DNA of 64,000 bases from Protonemura montana. Its lineage: Eukaryota; Arthropoda; Insecta; Plecoptera; Nemouridae. A program made the position numbers and the translations under genes. The stretch spans positions 16,729,701-16,793,700 of the forward strand of contig OX387607.1 of NCBI GenBank assembly GCA_947568835.1. Reading direction: 5' to 3'. Positions 14,702 to 26,330 of this stretch are shown piece by piece. The stretch's first letter is position 1, and each line of letters begins with the position of its first letter. Under the pieces are notes generated by a model that did no database searches, was not told the origin of the DNA, and saw only the letters and a list, made by a program, of their open reading frames with translations.

Positions 14702-15060
14702 GTCTCCACCTGTCGCGGGTGTTGCTCTAACCAATTGAGCTACTTGAACCCCGATCACCACCTGTCGTAGGTGTTGCTCTAACCAATTGAGCTACTTGGA
14801 CCCCGATCTCCACCTGTCGCAGGTGTTGCTCTAACCAATTGAGCTACTTGGACCCCGATCTCCACCTGTCGCAGGTGTTGCTCTAACCAATTGAGCTACT
14901 TGGACCCCGATCTCCACCTGTCGCGGGTGTTGCTCTAACCAATTGAGCTACTTGGACCCCGATCTCCACCTGTCGCGGGTGTTGCTCTAACCAATTGAGC
15001 TACTTGGACACTGGCTTTTTGAGACGATTTTAGTGTATTTGATGAGAATGACAGATCTCC
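14702..15060 (-). mobile_element. Array of 52-bp tRNA 5'-half monomers ending in element leader
   Basis: Six copies of a 52-bp unit (gatctccacctgtcgcgggt, then gttgctctaaccaattgagc, then tacttggacccc) occur at 14,702-15,010. In the minus orientation each holds a complete A box, and the join falls where the T loop would begin, so the B box is interrupted in each internal monomer. The array ends in the family leader (actggctttttgagacgatt) at 15,008-15,060. Spacing of gagctacttg is 52 bp (14,737 then 14,789). Confidence 0.8.
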
Positions 15061-15180
15061 AAGGAGTAGAACCAAGAGGCTGTGAATACTCACAGTCACT
15101 ATGATTCTAGTGACGCTATATCACGTCACAACCTGTAAATCTCCAGTAACTACAATTTGACGTTGGATTCGTTGTTGTAT

Positions 15181-15275
15181 TAGGATGAAATCTAATTTTA
15201 AATTGCAAACGCTTGCAATGCGCGGGGTATTTTATTATTAACAACACTATAACCGTCTCAAATATTGATACCTTC
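15181..15275 (-). repeat. 3' end of tRNA-like element family
   Basis: Carries the conserved 3' module in antisense: taggatgaaatc, gcaaacgcttgcaatgcgcg, gtattttattattaacaaca, ccgtctcaaatattgatacc. It lies about 120 bp beyond the 52-bp array and probably belongs to a separate partial copy. Confidence 0.6.
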
Positions 15276-15778
15276 AGCTTTCAAATTATTATCTTTATTC
15301 TAAAATTATGACCGTTCTTATGTAGAAATGGTGAAAAAACGTCAATTATCATAAGATTATTCAGCTGAGTGCTTGTGATGCACTAAACTACAGGTAGATT
15401 TCTTGAATATATTTTTATATTCTCTTTTAGAAGAGTTTTAAGCGCTGTATTCGTTCTTGCAGCAACAAAATCTAATCCCAACGGCCGTCGAGTTTAAATC
15501 CAACAAGAACACATGCACAGCGTTGGGTTGGGAAGCAAATTCAGCGTCTGAGCGGATTGTTCCCACTTTAATCCAACTTCCAGCTTCTGTTCTTTGAGCG
15601 TAGTCACGCGCACGCGTGGACAGGGAACTTTGCTCTACGCGTTTTCAAACTTCTCTTTGCAAGTCCGGAGATCAAACGGTTAGCTGCAGAACGCGAGAAA
15701 CGCCGGGCGAGAAAATCGCTGGAAGAAAATGCCATGTTTATTGGGAAATGGTGCGAACACGTGAAGTGGGGAAAGTCA

Positions 15779-15797
15779 CCCCCCCCCCCCCCCCCCA
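15779..15797 (+). repeat. Poly-C run of 19
   Basis: An uninterrupted cytosine run beside GC-richer sequence. It keeps both strands open (Pro/Gly runs) without evidence of coding. Confidence 0.95.
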
Positions 15798-15940
15798 AGT
15801 TGACGCTTTCTTTATGGATATTGCATATAATAGGTACACGCGTTGGAGGGTGTTGTGCTGGAAAGGAAATGGGGACAGCGTCGTTGTTAAAAAGGGAGAG
15901 TTTTGCATGGGAAACGGATAAAGAGAAATGATATGCACTT

Positions 15941-15943
<3 letters not shown>

Positions 15944-15982
<39 letters not shown>
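15944..15982 (+). repeat. Poly-T run of about 39
   Basis: Long T homopolymer. It could be the poly(A) tail of a minus-strand retro-insertion lying to its right, but no body was recognised. Confidence 0.9.
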
Positions 15983-15983
<1 letters not shown>

Positions 15984-16958
15984 GAATTGAAGTAGCAGTT
16001 TTTTTAGAGAAGTGAGCTGTAGTGAAAGTGTTTAGTACGCGCATAAAGTTAGAATTCATGGTCCCGGGATAAATGTGGCCGGAATGTCTTGTAGTTTTGT
16101 AGTCTGAGAATTGGTAGCAAGTTTTAAAATCTTAGATTATCACAAATGTTATTTGACGTTATTAAATTATGACAGGTTATTTGTTTGGTTGCAGGATTTT
16201 AATTTAAGTCGCGTCCTGCATAAGCGTGGCTTATTTTGGTAGTCAAGTTAAAAATCGATGACGTTTATGGAGGACATAAAATTTTTTTTTTTATTAAAAG
16301 TCAAGGAAAAAGCAGTTAAAAATGATTGTATTAATCTGTATCGTAAAAAGAAGAGGGTGAGAATTTTATATTAAAACAATGTTACGCACATTTTTAAAAA
16401 TATCAATATTTGTAAAATGAAAAAAAAAACGTCAAAGCTTAAAGTTAGGGGAAGCTCTAAAGAAATCTATAGAATTTGGTGCGTAAAATGGGAAAGTTTT
16501 CGCGAAATCGCCAGGTAAATTTTGTGGAAATTCTGAAATTTTTTGTTAATTTTGTTGGAATATTTTATAAAAAATTTCAAAAAAATTGCTTAAAAATCTC
16601 ACATATTCATGAAGACAGTTTTTGGGTGACGAGTTTAATAGAAATTGTTGCGTCGCTCGCTACGCTCATGCATTTATCAATATATTTTGCAGATTATCGG
16701 AATTTTATTCGGTTTTCTGACAAATTCATGAAATATTTTTCTCTGACTTTTGAACATTGGCATAATGGATGAAAATGTCTCAGGTTAGTTCCCTGAATTC
16801 CATAGCAAAAAAAATATATATAAATACAAAATTGTTTTCCTTTCTCAAACTTAAAAGAATCAAAATCCATCTCACCCAAAAAACCGATCAGATCAAAACG
16901 CAAACTCTCAATTTGCATCTCCATTTAAATCTAATTCCAACTTCTCCCTGCAGACGCA

Positions 16959-18512
16959 TAACTGTAAAGTTGTGGTACCCCTGACTGCCATCAGGCGCCG
17001 CCAACTGTAAAGTTGTGGTACCCCTGACTACCACCAGGCGCTATCAACTGTAAAGTTGTGGTACCCCTGACTGCCACCAGGCGCTATCAACTGTAAAGTT
17101 GTGGTACCCCTGACTGCCACCAGGCGCTACCAACTGTAAAGTTGTGGTACCCCTGACTACCACCAGGCGCCGCCAACTGTAAAGTAGTGGTACCCCTGAC
17201 TGCCACCAGGCGCTATCAACTGTAAAGTTGTGGTACCCCTGACTGCCACCAGGCGCTATCAACTGTAAAGTTGTGGTACCCCTGACTGCCACCAGACGCC
17301 GCCAACTGTAAAGTTGTGGTACCCCTGACTGCCACCAGGCGCTACCAACTGTAAAGTTGTGGTACCCCTGACTGCAACCAGGCGCTACCAACTGTAAAGT
17401 TGTGGTACCCCTGACTGCCACCAGGCGCTACCAACTGTAAAGTTGTGGTACCCCTGACTGCAACCAGGCGCTATCAACTGTAAAGTTGTGGTACCCCTGA
17501 CTGCCACCAGGCGCTACCAACTGTAAAGTTGTGGTACCCCTGACTGCAACCAGGCGCTACCAACTGTAAAGTTGTGGTACCCCTGACTGCCACCAGGCGC
17601 TACCAACTGTAAAGTTGTGGTACCCCTGACTGCCACCAGGCGCTATCAACTGTAAAGTTGTGGTACCCCTGACTGCCACCAGGCGCTATCAACTGTAAAG
17701 TTGTGGTACCCCTGACTGCCACCAGACGCCGCCAACTGTAAAGTTGTGGTACCCCTGACTGCCACCAGGCGCTACCAACTGTAAAGTTGTGGTACCCCTG
17801 ACTGCAACCAGGCGCTACCAACTGTAAAGTTGTGGTACCCCTGACTGCCACCAGGCGCTACCAACTGTAAAGTTGTGGTACCCCTGACTGCAACCAGGCG
17901 CTATCAACTGTAAAGTTGTGGTACCCCTGACTGCCACCAGGCGCTACCAACTGTAAAGTTGTGGTACCCCTGACTGCAACCAGGCGCTACCAACTGTAAA
18001 GTTGTGGTACCCCTGACTGCCACCAGGCGCTACCAACTGTAAAGTTGTGGTACCCCTGACTGCCACCAGGCGCTATCAACTGTAAAGTTGTGGTACCCCT
18101 GACTGCCACCAGGCGCTATCAACTGTAAAGTTGTGGTACCCCTGACTGCCACCAGACGCCGCCAACTGTAAAGTTGTGGTACCCCTGACTGCCACCAGGC
18201 GCTACCAACTGTAAAGTTGTGGTACCCCTGACTGCAACCAGGCGCTACCAACTGTAAAGTTGTGGTACCCCTGACTGCCACCAGGCGCTACCAACTGTAA
18301 AGTTGTGGTACCCCTGACTGCAACCAGGCGCTATCAACTGTAAAGTTGTGGTACCCCTGACTGCCACCAGGCGCTACCAACTGTAAAGTTGTGGTACCCC
18401 TGACTGCAACCAGGCGCTACCAACTGTAAAGTTGTGGTACCCCTGACTGCCACCAGGCGCTACCAACTGTAAAGTTGTGGTACCCCTGACTGCCACCAGA
18501 CGCCGCCAACTG
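16959..18512 (+). repeat. 43-bp satellite, about 36 copies, with 430-bp higher-order repeat
   Basis: The unit reads aactgtaaagttgtggtacc, cctgactgccaccaggcgct, with the join varying (atc, acc, cgcc). Variant monomers mark a higher order: accagacgccgcc occurs at 17,291, 17,721 and 18,151, exactly ten monomers (430 bp) apart, and again at 18,495 after eight. Each monomer contains the inverted repeat caact-gtaa-agttg. Minus-strand open frames of 83-125 codons reflect absence of stops in the unit, not genes. Confidence 0.97.
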
Positions 18513-18627
18513 AACTTACCGGTAATTGTCAATTAAGTGTCCACGTGCGGCCCGATTGTGTATTCATCCCCGAGTCTAGACTAATTGACGGCTGGAGACC
18601 GACTTAAGTCACCATCAATCGCTGGCA

Positions 18628-18800
18628 CGGGGTATCGAGGGGGCGGTGCACGGGAGAATCAAGTCCAGCTAGCGTTTCATCCAGACTTCAACCCATTGTT
18701 GGACCGGGGTATCGAGGGGGCGGTGCACGGGAGAATCAAGTCCAGCTAGCGTTTCATCCAGACTTCAACCCATTGTTGGACCGGGGTATTACACTATCGA
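18628..18800 (+). repeat. 77-bp tandem repeat, just over two copies
   Basis: cggggtatcgagggggcggt begins at 18,628 and 18,705, with a third start at 18,782 that soon diverges (insertion of tacac). GC-rich compared with its surroundings. Confidence 0.9.
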
Positions 18801-18865
18801 GGGGGCAGTGCATGGCAGCCATGTTTGCCACAAGCCACTCTTACTTGGTTATATATTTAATATCT

Positions 18866-18965
18866 TACAACAAAAACTATTTCAACTGGGTTTTGAATGC
18901 TAAGTAAAGAACAACTGAATTTCCCAACGTTTCATAATTAATTCGAGGATTGCTTTATCCCTGCA
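18866..18965 (+). repeat. Dispersed repeat related to the 22-kb palindrome arm
   Basis: Shares acaaaaactatttcaactgg, gttttgaatgctaagtaaag, aacaact and atttcccaacgtttcataa with 39,531, and its first 45 bases with the palindrome arm. Confidence 0.7.
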
Positions 18966-19884
18966 TGTGTAACGTCCAAGATAACTAAACTAAATTTTAT
19001 TTTATCATTACAGTTTCCTCGTCAAAAATTGCAAGCAGCCGAGCAATTTTAACTGACCACATTGCCACGCCAAACTCGTGCAATTCTTTCGCGTTTTTAC
19101 ACGACGACAATTAAAAACTTCCTCGAGGCGAGTCGTCAAATTTTGCGTAATGCACTTTCCACATGAGTGGACATGAAATTTCATCGCCGTACCGAAACTT
19201 GACTAAAAAATGCGGGACAATTTCCACCAAAAGACATGCAATTGTTTCCCTAGAGTAAGCTATCATCTGGTACAGAACTCAACCGCTAGAGTTGAGTAGA
19301 TTTGTGTATGAAACAATTATTCAAATTCATTTTAGACACCAACCACCAAGCGCGCTCTCGCACGCGGATATAATTACGCTTTTAAAGTGTAATTTGGAGA
19401 TGAATAAATTAGGTTTGGTAACAAATGTTATTAGAGTTTGCATGTGTGACGGTATTTGTATTTGAGCGTAAAGTCAAAGAAGCCATTTTGAGAATAACGC
19501 ATCATTGTTGCAGGGAATTTCAGAAATAGTTTGGAGATATTGAGATATTCTGTGAAATTATTTCGCTTGTTAGAAATCAACTATTTCACTTATGAAAGGG
19601 ACTTTAATTATAAATAGATCTATCGTTAATCTGTATTAGAATAGTTTTTAATATTAAAATATTTGTGTAATTTATTTTTCTAGCAGTGTGTATTTTGTGA
19701 GAAAATATCTTTGATTCTGTAGTCATCAAATTCGCTGGCTTGGTCTAAACGTTTGCCAAAATTTGAACATCCCTTGGAGCTAAAAAATCATTTCTTCCAA
19801 ATAACTACTAATCAAAGAAAGTTCCAATATTTCAGACATTTAATCAAATCTCTGCCAGTGAACCTCGTTTTTCATGATTTATTA
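18966..19884. other. AT-rich non-coding DNA
   Basis: Nothing recognised. Confidence 0.5.
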
Positions 19885-20141
19885 TCAGCAAATTAATTCA
19901 TCTGCGATAACCAAACAGAAAACAATTAAAACAACTACAATATTTAAAAACGCAGACATGAAATCGAAGCTGTACTGGACCCGAGCTTCGGTGTCGAGAT
20001 GCTCTTCTACAATAAAGAACGCGTTCATATATTGACAATCATAAATAAAATCACTAGCAACAACAACATGGCAAGGCTTGCCAAATGTTGACTTGGCAGT
20101 AAAATAGCAGTTACCCCCCTCAAAGGTTTGACCCTTTATTG
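19885..20141 (-). CDS. Candidate terminal exon: Cys-containing segment plus C-terminal hydrophobic helix
   Basis: A minus-strand frame stays open from just above 20,214 to a stop at 19,885. It has no ATG at its 5' end and an in-frame TGA lies four codons before 20,214. The apparent signal-peptide-like start is pyrimidine-rich DNA ending in ccaag, which could instead be a 3' splice site (exon from 20,141). The exon would encode about 85 residues with four cysteines (NCYF, KPCHV, YDCQY, ELIC). A stretch with good codon balance (FIVEEHLDTEARVQYSF) precedes a hydrophobic segment of about 18 residues near the C-terminus. That suggests a small type I membrane protein tail. No homologue recognised; chance cannot be excluded. 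Confidence 0.2.
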
Positions 20142-20224
20142 CTTGGCATTGTGGTAAGAAACCAAACACATCCAACAAATAAAATAAAAACAAAGACCGT
20201 AACAATCGTTGCAATTTATTACAT

Positions 20225-21985
20225 CATCTGACAAAACAGTTTGGTTTACTAATGATATGTGCTTGAAATTTAAAATCATATCTAGTTTGTAGATTTGATG
20301 AATGGGTTGGGAGTTGATGAATTCGGTTTGACCGCACCAGGAAACGTGTATTGTTAGGTTGGTAAAAGTGGTCGACCGATTTGAATCCGAGTCCGTTATG
20401 ATTTAGTGGCCATGCGCGGCAGAGATTGCGCGTGGTTCATGGAACATATTCAAATGAGATGCTGTCCAGGAATTAATGAGTCGCGTCCGGCGAAACAAAA
20501 CGATTTTTATGTCGCGAGGGACAATTGTTTTTTGTTGATGTTCAACATATCTTTTGTTCAGTAACTTGAAGTTCGCGGTTTTGTGCTGACCGAAGAAAAG
20601 AATTCAGGTACACATTGTTTTTACTGTGATTATCTTTCTTTGAAAGTGTATTCGATTTCACGCTGTTACTCATTTCTTACCAACTAACCCGAGGATTTCA
20701 TAAAACTTCCCGTACTGTGATTGGTGGTCTGATATGCCAGTTCACTTAACATTATTAAATTAAAAACCCTCATCAAAACAATTGTATTCAATCTTCAATA
20801 CAAAAGATTGCAAAGTTTATCGAAATTTGCTATCAAGTCGCAACTATTTGGCTAAAATCACTTCCTAGCTGCAACAAATTTACGGCTTCTTCCCTTTTTC
20901 ACGGCTCCTCCACCAAATCACGGCGCCTTTAAATGCAAATATCTGCTAAAATTCCAACATTAAAATGTTTCTAAAACAAGAAACAAGTGAAACACGGGCA
21001 TCGAGTGCAGCTTAGCAGGTTTGACAATAATTTGACGAATAAATGAGTGATGTTGATTTGTTCCCCAGCCATGCGGATCACACGGATAAATAATTGCTTT
21101 TCAATCGACATGCATTGTGATCGCACACGAGCGCATGATTTGTGTAATTGTGTTATTTTAGAAGTTGTGTTGAAGCTCGCGTACAGCCGTACTTTGAATG
21201 TACGCGGTTTAATTGTAATCCAGTTGTTGGATCATTCATTGCGATGATGGTCAATTTACAAAAACACATTTGTACGCATTGTAGGTACTTCAATTGGAAG
21301 TGTTGAGCAGTTTTTGTTGCCAGGTGAATCCGAGATTTCATAAAGACAAAAAGATTGTAATAAAAGTTTGTTTTTCAGTGCGTTAATTTTTTTTTACCTT
21401 CGATTTAAAGCAAAAGTAAATTTTCAGAAATTTAAAATCAATGTTCTTTTGTGAACCTAAAAATAAATTACATTTTTAAGTACATCGATTGAGAATATAC
21501 CCGTTGAGAACATGAATTATCATTTTTATATCAACATATGAACTTAAAATAAATGTACACAACATTTATCAATTTAATTACGAACTGTAGAGACACATGT
21601 AATGGAATGCAATGCAATTAGTAAAGTACTTGTTACATTACGGCTTGCGTACCGAGCTAAACAAAGCAAGTTGATTGACATTGATCTTCTTTTTATCAAA
21701 CATTGCATCGCACCTCTGTAATCATCATCCCCATTTTAATTAATCTAGCTTCATCATCAAGTTGCATCTTTCAATTAAAGCAAGGACCGGCGCTAATTCA
21801 TCTTCTCAATTAATCGACACCCCCTTTAGACAGGGTCGCGGTCGTTACCAACGACCGAGAAGCTCTTTTATTTAGAAAACTGCATCTAGTTTTTATTCTA
21901 AACGAAATTATCAACTACTTATAATGATACTTTATGATGGTTTTTAGACTCATGTCTACTTGATTTATCCTTAGCACAAGTTTTT
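20225..21985. other. AT-rich non-coding DNA
   Basis: 21,730-21,850 carries several TAAT/ATTA cores next to a GC-richer stretch (cagggtcgcggtcgttacca) and might be a regulatory region; otherwise nothing. Confidence 0.4.
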
Positions 21986-22119
21986 AGAAAAACTATTTGA
22001 ACTGGGTTTTGAATGCTAAGTAAAGGGCTACTAAATTTCCCTAAATTTAGTAATTTAGTAATTTAGAAATTTAGTAGCCCTTTACTTAGCATTCAAAACC
22101 CAGTTCAAATAGTTTTTCT
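21986..22119. repeat. Perfect palindrome with 54-bp arms
   Basis: The left arm 21,986-22,039 (starting agaaaaactatttgaactgg) and the right arm 22,066-22,119 (ending cagttcaaatagtttttct) are exact reverse complements over 54 bases. They are separated by a 26-base AT-rich loop. The arm is a copy of the repeat family also seen singly at 18,868 and 39,531. Confidence 0.9.
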
Positions 22120-23156
22120 ATAATGATACTGCTTTTGTTGTTAAAAGACTTGCGGATCTTTTCATGAAAAAAAAATTCCTGTTCAAATTTGAAAAGTGTA
22201 ATTCGTTAGATAATCCAGCGAAGCTTCATAACTCAAATTGCCGACAGTTTGCAAGGAAATGATGGGTTTTGCGTTGCGTGTCCAACTACAAGCTCCATGT
22301 ATGTGTTTAATATCTCAGTCAATGATCGTGTTTTTCTCTTTTTTTTTCAGGCCCTCCGGTTGGTATTAGCGTTTATTTTCGAAGTTATTTTGAGTTTTTG
22401 ACATGAAAATGTGTGTACATCAATCAAGGGTGGCATGGTGCACGTAATACGTCTGTATTTATGGGGGTGTCATTAGTATTAGCGATCATGCATGCTAGAA
22501 AAACCAGGCAAAATATTTCCTGGGTTTTTTTTTTCTCAAAAACTCTTTTGTGCACTGCTTTTCGGTGTAGAATTCGCGAAGGCGGTGGAAAAAAAACAAA
22601 CGCAATTTGACAGATGTCAAGAGCGAATCTTTTTTTTCTGGTTATTTTGAGTTTTAATTAGTTTTACAAGACGTTTTTTCTTTCTTGACAAGATAATACG
22701 GAATTCGCACGGAATATTTCAAGAATTCTGTGATGTCTTTATTTTGAATTTCAACGAGAAATGCAAAAAAATCGAAAAAATCATCATTAATTTTTGCTGG
22801 TTGTGGAAAATGGAATTTAAACTGAGCTGTAATAAGCAAATTAATTAAATGCTCGTTCTTAATACGCAAATTATTATCCATCCGCGAAATTAAATCAGCA
22901 AATATTTTTTTCCTTTTTACATATTTCCGCGAGAAGGCCAAGCTGTGATCCTCATCTACTCTCGTAAGTTAAACATACTACACATCTTATTTTGGGTCAA
23001 ACAATCGCAGAACAGACAAAGTCGCTCCAAATCCACAGGACGAGTTCATTATTTTCACAAAATCCCCTCGTTATCTCTAAACAGGTCGGTTAAATAATTG
23101 TCCACATATAAAAAAAAACCTAGGAATATCCACACTAACTGCATGGCATATTCATC

Positions 23157-23203
23157 CCTCCTTCTCCTCCTTCTCCTCCTTCTCCTCCTTCCTTCTTCCA
23201 GAG
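23157..23203 (+). repeat. CT-rich (ccttctcct)n tract
   Basis: About four copies of a 9-bp pyrimidine unit (cttctcctc). Such tracts can form triplex DNA; also compatible with plain microsatellite origin. Confidence 0.8.
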
Positions 23204-23362
23204 CTTCTTCCTGAAATTCAGTCCATTCTGCCATTAAGAACAGCCGGGAAGCAGTTACGCTCGTATGGACTAACGCTATAATTATACTTGAGTTTCTTTC
23301 CTACAAGGAAGTGTGGGAATAACAACTAAGTAGAGTCTGTCACAAAGGGGATGGACCCCTCC

Positions 23363-23390
23363 ACCCCCCCCCCCCCCCCCCCCCCCCCCA
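23363..23390 (+). repeat. Poly-C run of about 27
   Basis: The second long cytosine homopolymer in the window, followed by a locally GC-rich segment (ggcgccgcgacgccgtccga). Confidence 0.95.
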
Positions 23391-24171
23391 CCACCCTAGG
23401 CGCCGCGACGCCGTCCGACGTAATTACAGAGTGAGGATATTAAGATCGGATGTGATCACAGGAGGGGACCAAGAAGGTCTGGCGTTGTCTACCATCGATG
23501 TTATATAAGCCACAGTCCGTGTTTTCTTTCAAAGTCGCCTTGCATTGGCGAGCTGGGACAGTTTTAGCAAAATATAAAAGAAATCTATTTCAAATATCTG
23601 AAAAAATATATGCTTGGACGAGATTGGAATTTGCCATGGACATGCATTGACGGATTCTCATGAAATATTTTAAATTCTTTGACATTATATATATATTTTT
23701 TTTCAAAGTCAAAATGAGGTTACTTTTCTCTTGCCAGTGAACTATCGATGAAATATCTCTATAGCAACAATGTTGCAATAAAACATTCAAGTTCGAGCTG
23801 AAAAATAAGTTATAAATAACACAATAGTTTGATAGCCGCCCATCTAACTAGACAAAGTATTACATGTTTTAAAATCTATAAATGATTCAGTTAATTCGGT
23901 TTTCGATCAAAGTTAATGATCCTTGCGACAGGATTGTTGCATTGGCATGCGTTAGAAAAACGTTGGAAGGAATTTTGAAATCCTCGACGCGGCCCAGCTG
24001 TAATCATTTAGGTCAAAACTTGACAAACTTAAATCTGCTTCTTGTGTTCCGTAATCTGAGAGATGGCCAAGCTTTTGAAACTCACCGAGATTTTTGACAG
24101 CTTGTTCCGTTGACCATGGGTAGAGAAAAGTTGGATTTTCAACCGTATTTATTGTGGCAACAGTGCTTCTT

Positions 24172-24290
24172 TATTTTATTATTATCAACACTATAACCGT
24201 CTCAAAATAGTGTTGATAATAATAAAATACCCCGCGCATTGCAAGCGCTTGCAGTTTAAATAAGACTTCATCCTAATAATGCTTCTTTAG
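24172..24290 (+). repeat. tRNA-like family 3' module in inverted arrangement
   Basis: Two 3' ends meet: attattatcaacactataac, ccgtctcaaa, then atagtgttgataataataaa. They form an inverted repeat of about 17 bp around ccgtctcaaa, followed by accccgcgcattgcaagcgc and the gacttcatcctaataat terminus. No tRNA body is present. Confidence 0.6.
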
Positions 24291-25925
24291 AACTCGGATA
24301 TCAAAGGGAAAATTCGCAGCAGTTTTGCACTCAAGCTTCCACTGTTAGAATTCACAAACTTTTGTTGTTTATTATCATTTGCTTGTCATTGATGCTAAAA
24401 TGTCTTAATTATTTAGTATAAAACTATTAAAATACATTCACAGCTCACTGAAAAACTTAAAAATAAAATAAAGCCGTTAGTTAAAAAAATATTTGAACTT
24501 TGGCAACGCCCACAAACACAATGCTACCAACTGTTAATTTCCAAACATTGCTAAATCCTCTAAATAATTGACTGTTCCTAATGCTTGCAGTTCTGACGTC
24601 TTGATTGACAGGTAAGAAACGAACTTGGAACTAATATACTTATGTTTCTAGGCGTGTACCTTGACATACCCCGAGTTATTTAAATGCATGTTTACATATT
24701 GAACACCGTAATTTATCATCGAAGAGCGACAACGCAGTGGACTCGAGTTTTTTTGCCAGAATTCTATTTCTGTAAAAACGTTTCTTAGCTGTGGAATGTT
24801 CGACGGAAAGAATGACACAATGACCACTTATTTTTGTCTAAACTTGCAGAGTTTTTGTGTGGATTTCTTACACATTATGTTACCGTAATAATAACTTTAC
24901 CATATGTTCACTTTTCGAAAGCGAAAAAATCATTGAACTTTTGAAAGGAGGCACTCAGACATTATTAAAAAATTTGAGATGTTTGATGTATTTGAATATT
25001 GTATATTAATGTAAAATTAATTAGCAAAGAAATAAAGAAATAAGAAACAAGAAAATGTTACTGACAAAAAGAACCAACACATATTTTACACAAGGACTTC
25101 AATAATTTATTAAATATGTAAAAATTGTAGTAAATAATTCTAGAAAATTTCACTGGCAAAATCAAAAGTCAGTAAAAAAACGTCTGCTAAAATAATTAGC
25201 CTCTAAAACACTAATTGAAAAAGTTTTAAGCGATCTACACCTTGCAGAAGATCCAGCAAGTTTATCAGGAAAACAAACCTAACGCCAATGGTAAAGCGAA
25301 CATGAGCTAATCAACTCCAAAGAAAACAATTTATCAACAACTTTGATTGATTTCTGTTTGCTATCTAAACCAGAACCAGAGCACAACATAGACGAGCAAA
25401 AGAAATTTAGCGCGAAAAACGATGTGTGTTTTTTTTTTTAATTCAACCAATGGCAAGCGAACAGCTGGCTATCAACCGTCGTTCTGTAAGACGTCTGAAT
25501 TTATTTTGAAAAATCAGTTGGCAGCATTGTCGCGCGGGTGCCAAGTGTTTGCACTGTGATTGGATTCGACGTTTGAAGTTTCATGCAGTGATCGAGATTA
25601 AACACCTGATTCATGATCGAAGTAACGAACAGGGCGGACATTATTGCGTCCATGATCAGTTTGAAAAGTCATTCGAATCTTTCAGAGGCAAGAAGCCCAC
25701 AAGCCGCGTGGACGGTACGTTTCAAGCGTGGGCTGGGAATTCTTTACAAGCTACGCGCTAACATTCTTTCCTATCTAATGGAGAGAAAAATTCTGCGAGT
25801 TTGCCTTTGTGTGGGCTTTATTAATTAATTGACTTTCGCTGAAAGAAGAAATGTATATCACCGCTTTGATAACATTGGAATTTCTTTATGCTTACCAGGA
25901 ATCCAGTTCGCAAGAGTTTCCCACC
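24291..25925. other. AT-rich non-coding DNA
   Basis: 25,520-25,760 is somewhat GC-richer with a 70-codon plus frame (25,549-25,761) lacking a recognisable domain; a gtacgt donor-like site follows ggacg at about 25,714. Confidence 0.4.
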
Positions 25926-26330
25926 CACTGCGCTGGGTCAGGTATTGTATGGGTGACCATCATACACATGACCATCATACACATGACCAGTTCTGTTCGG
26001 GAGAGGTTGGAGGGATGAAAGTTTAGCAACACTGCGCTGAGGTAGGTATTGGATGGGTGACCATCATACATATGACCAGTTCTGTTCGGGAGAGAGGCTG
26101 GAGTGATGAAAGTTAGTACAGCCACTCGCCTTGCTGATCAACCTCTCGACAGCATGGATTTGTGGAGGAATCCTGTTGTTCGCGTTGTACCGTCCTTCGG
26201 AAGGACGTGCCGGCAATGGGTTTCCCCTCTTTCTTTATAGGCTAGATTAGGTTTATGATCACCACTCCATTAGACCAGTGCCACATGGCCAGATGTCAAA
26301 ACAGCGCTAAGTTAAACACAATAATCAAAT
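25926..26330 (+). mobile_element. 5S-derived SINE, 5' truncated, two monomers, internal deletion
   Basis: The copy starts inside the 5S region (actgcgctgggtcaggtatt) and has two 91-bp-type monomers. The first monomer carries a duplicated 15-bp unit (accatcatacacatg, twice, about 25,957-25,990). In the body the conserved block is deleted: ggacgt joins directly to gccggcaatggg near 26,205, consistent with recombination between two short acgt repeats. The tail continues to gttaaacacaataatcaaat, where the usual (aat)n is decayed. Confidence 0.75.

Larger units (their letters stand above)
15276..16958. other. Non-coding DNA with homopolymers
   Basis: 15,600-15,930 is relatively GC-rich with open frames on both strands around the poly-C run, but no domain; the rest is AT-rich. 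Confidence 0.4.
22120..24171. other. Non-coding DNA with CT and C tracts
   Basis: Apart from the tracts at 23,157 and 23,363 no structure seen; short frames lack domains. Confidence 0.45.

Noticed and set aside
17044..18281. Minus-strand frames of 83-125 codons
   Set aside because: Encoded by the 43-bp satellite in all frames; identical at 430-bp spacing because of the higher-order repeat.
25549..25761. Plus-strand 70-codon frame in GC-richer DNA
   Set aside because: No domain and competing frame of equal length overlapping it; insufficient evidence.
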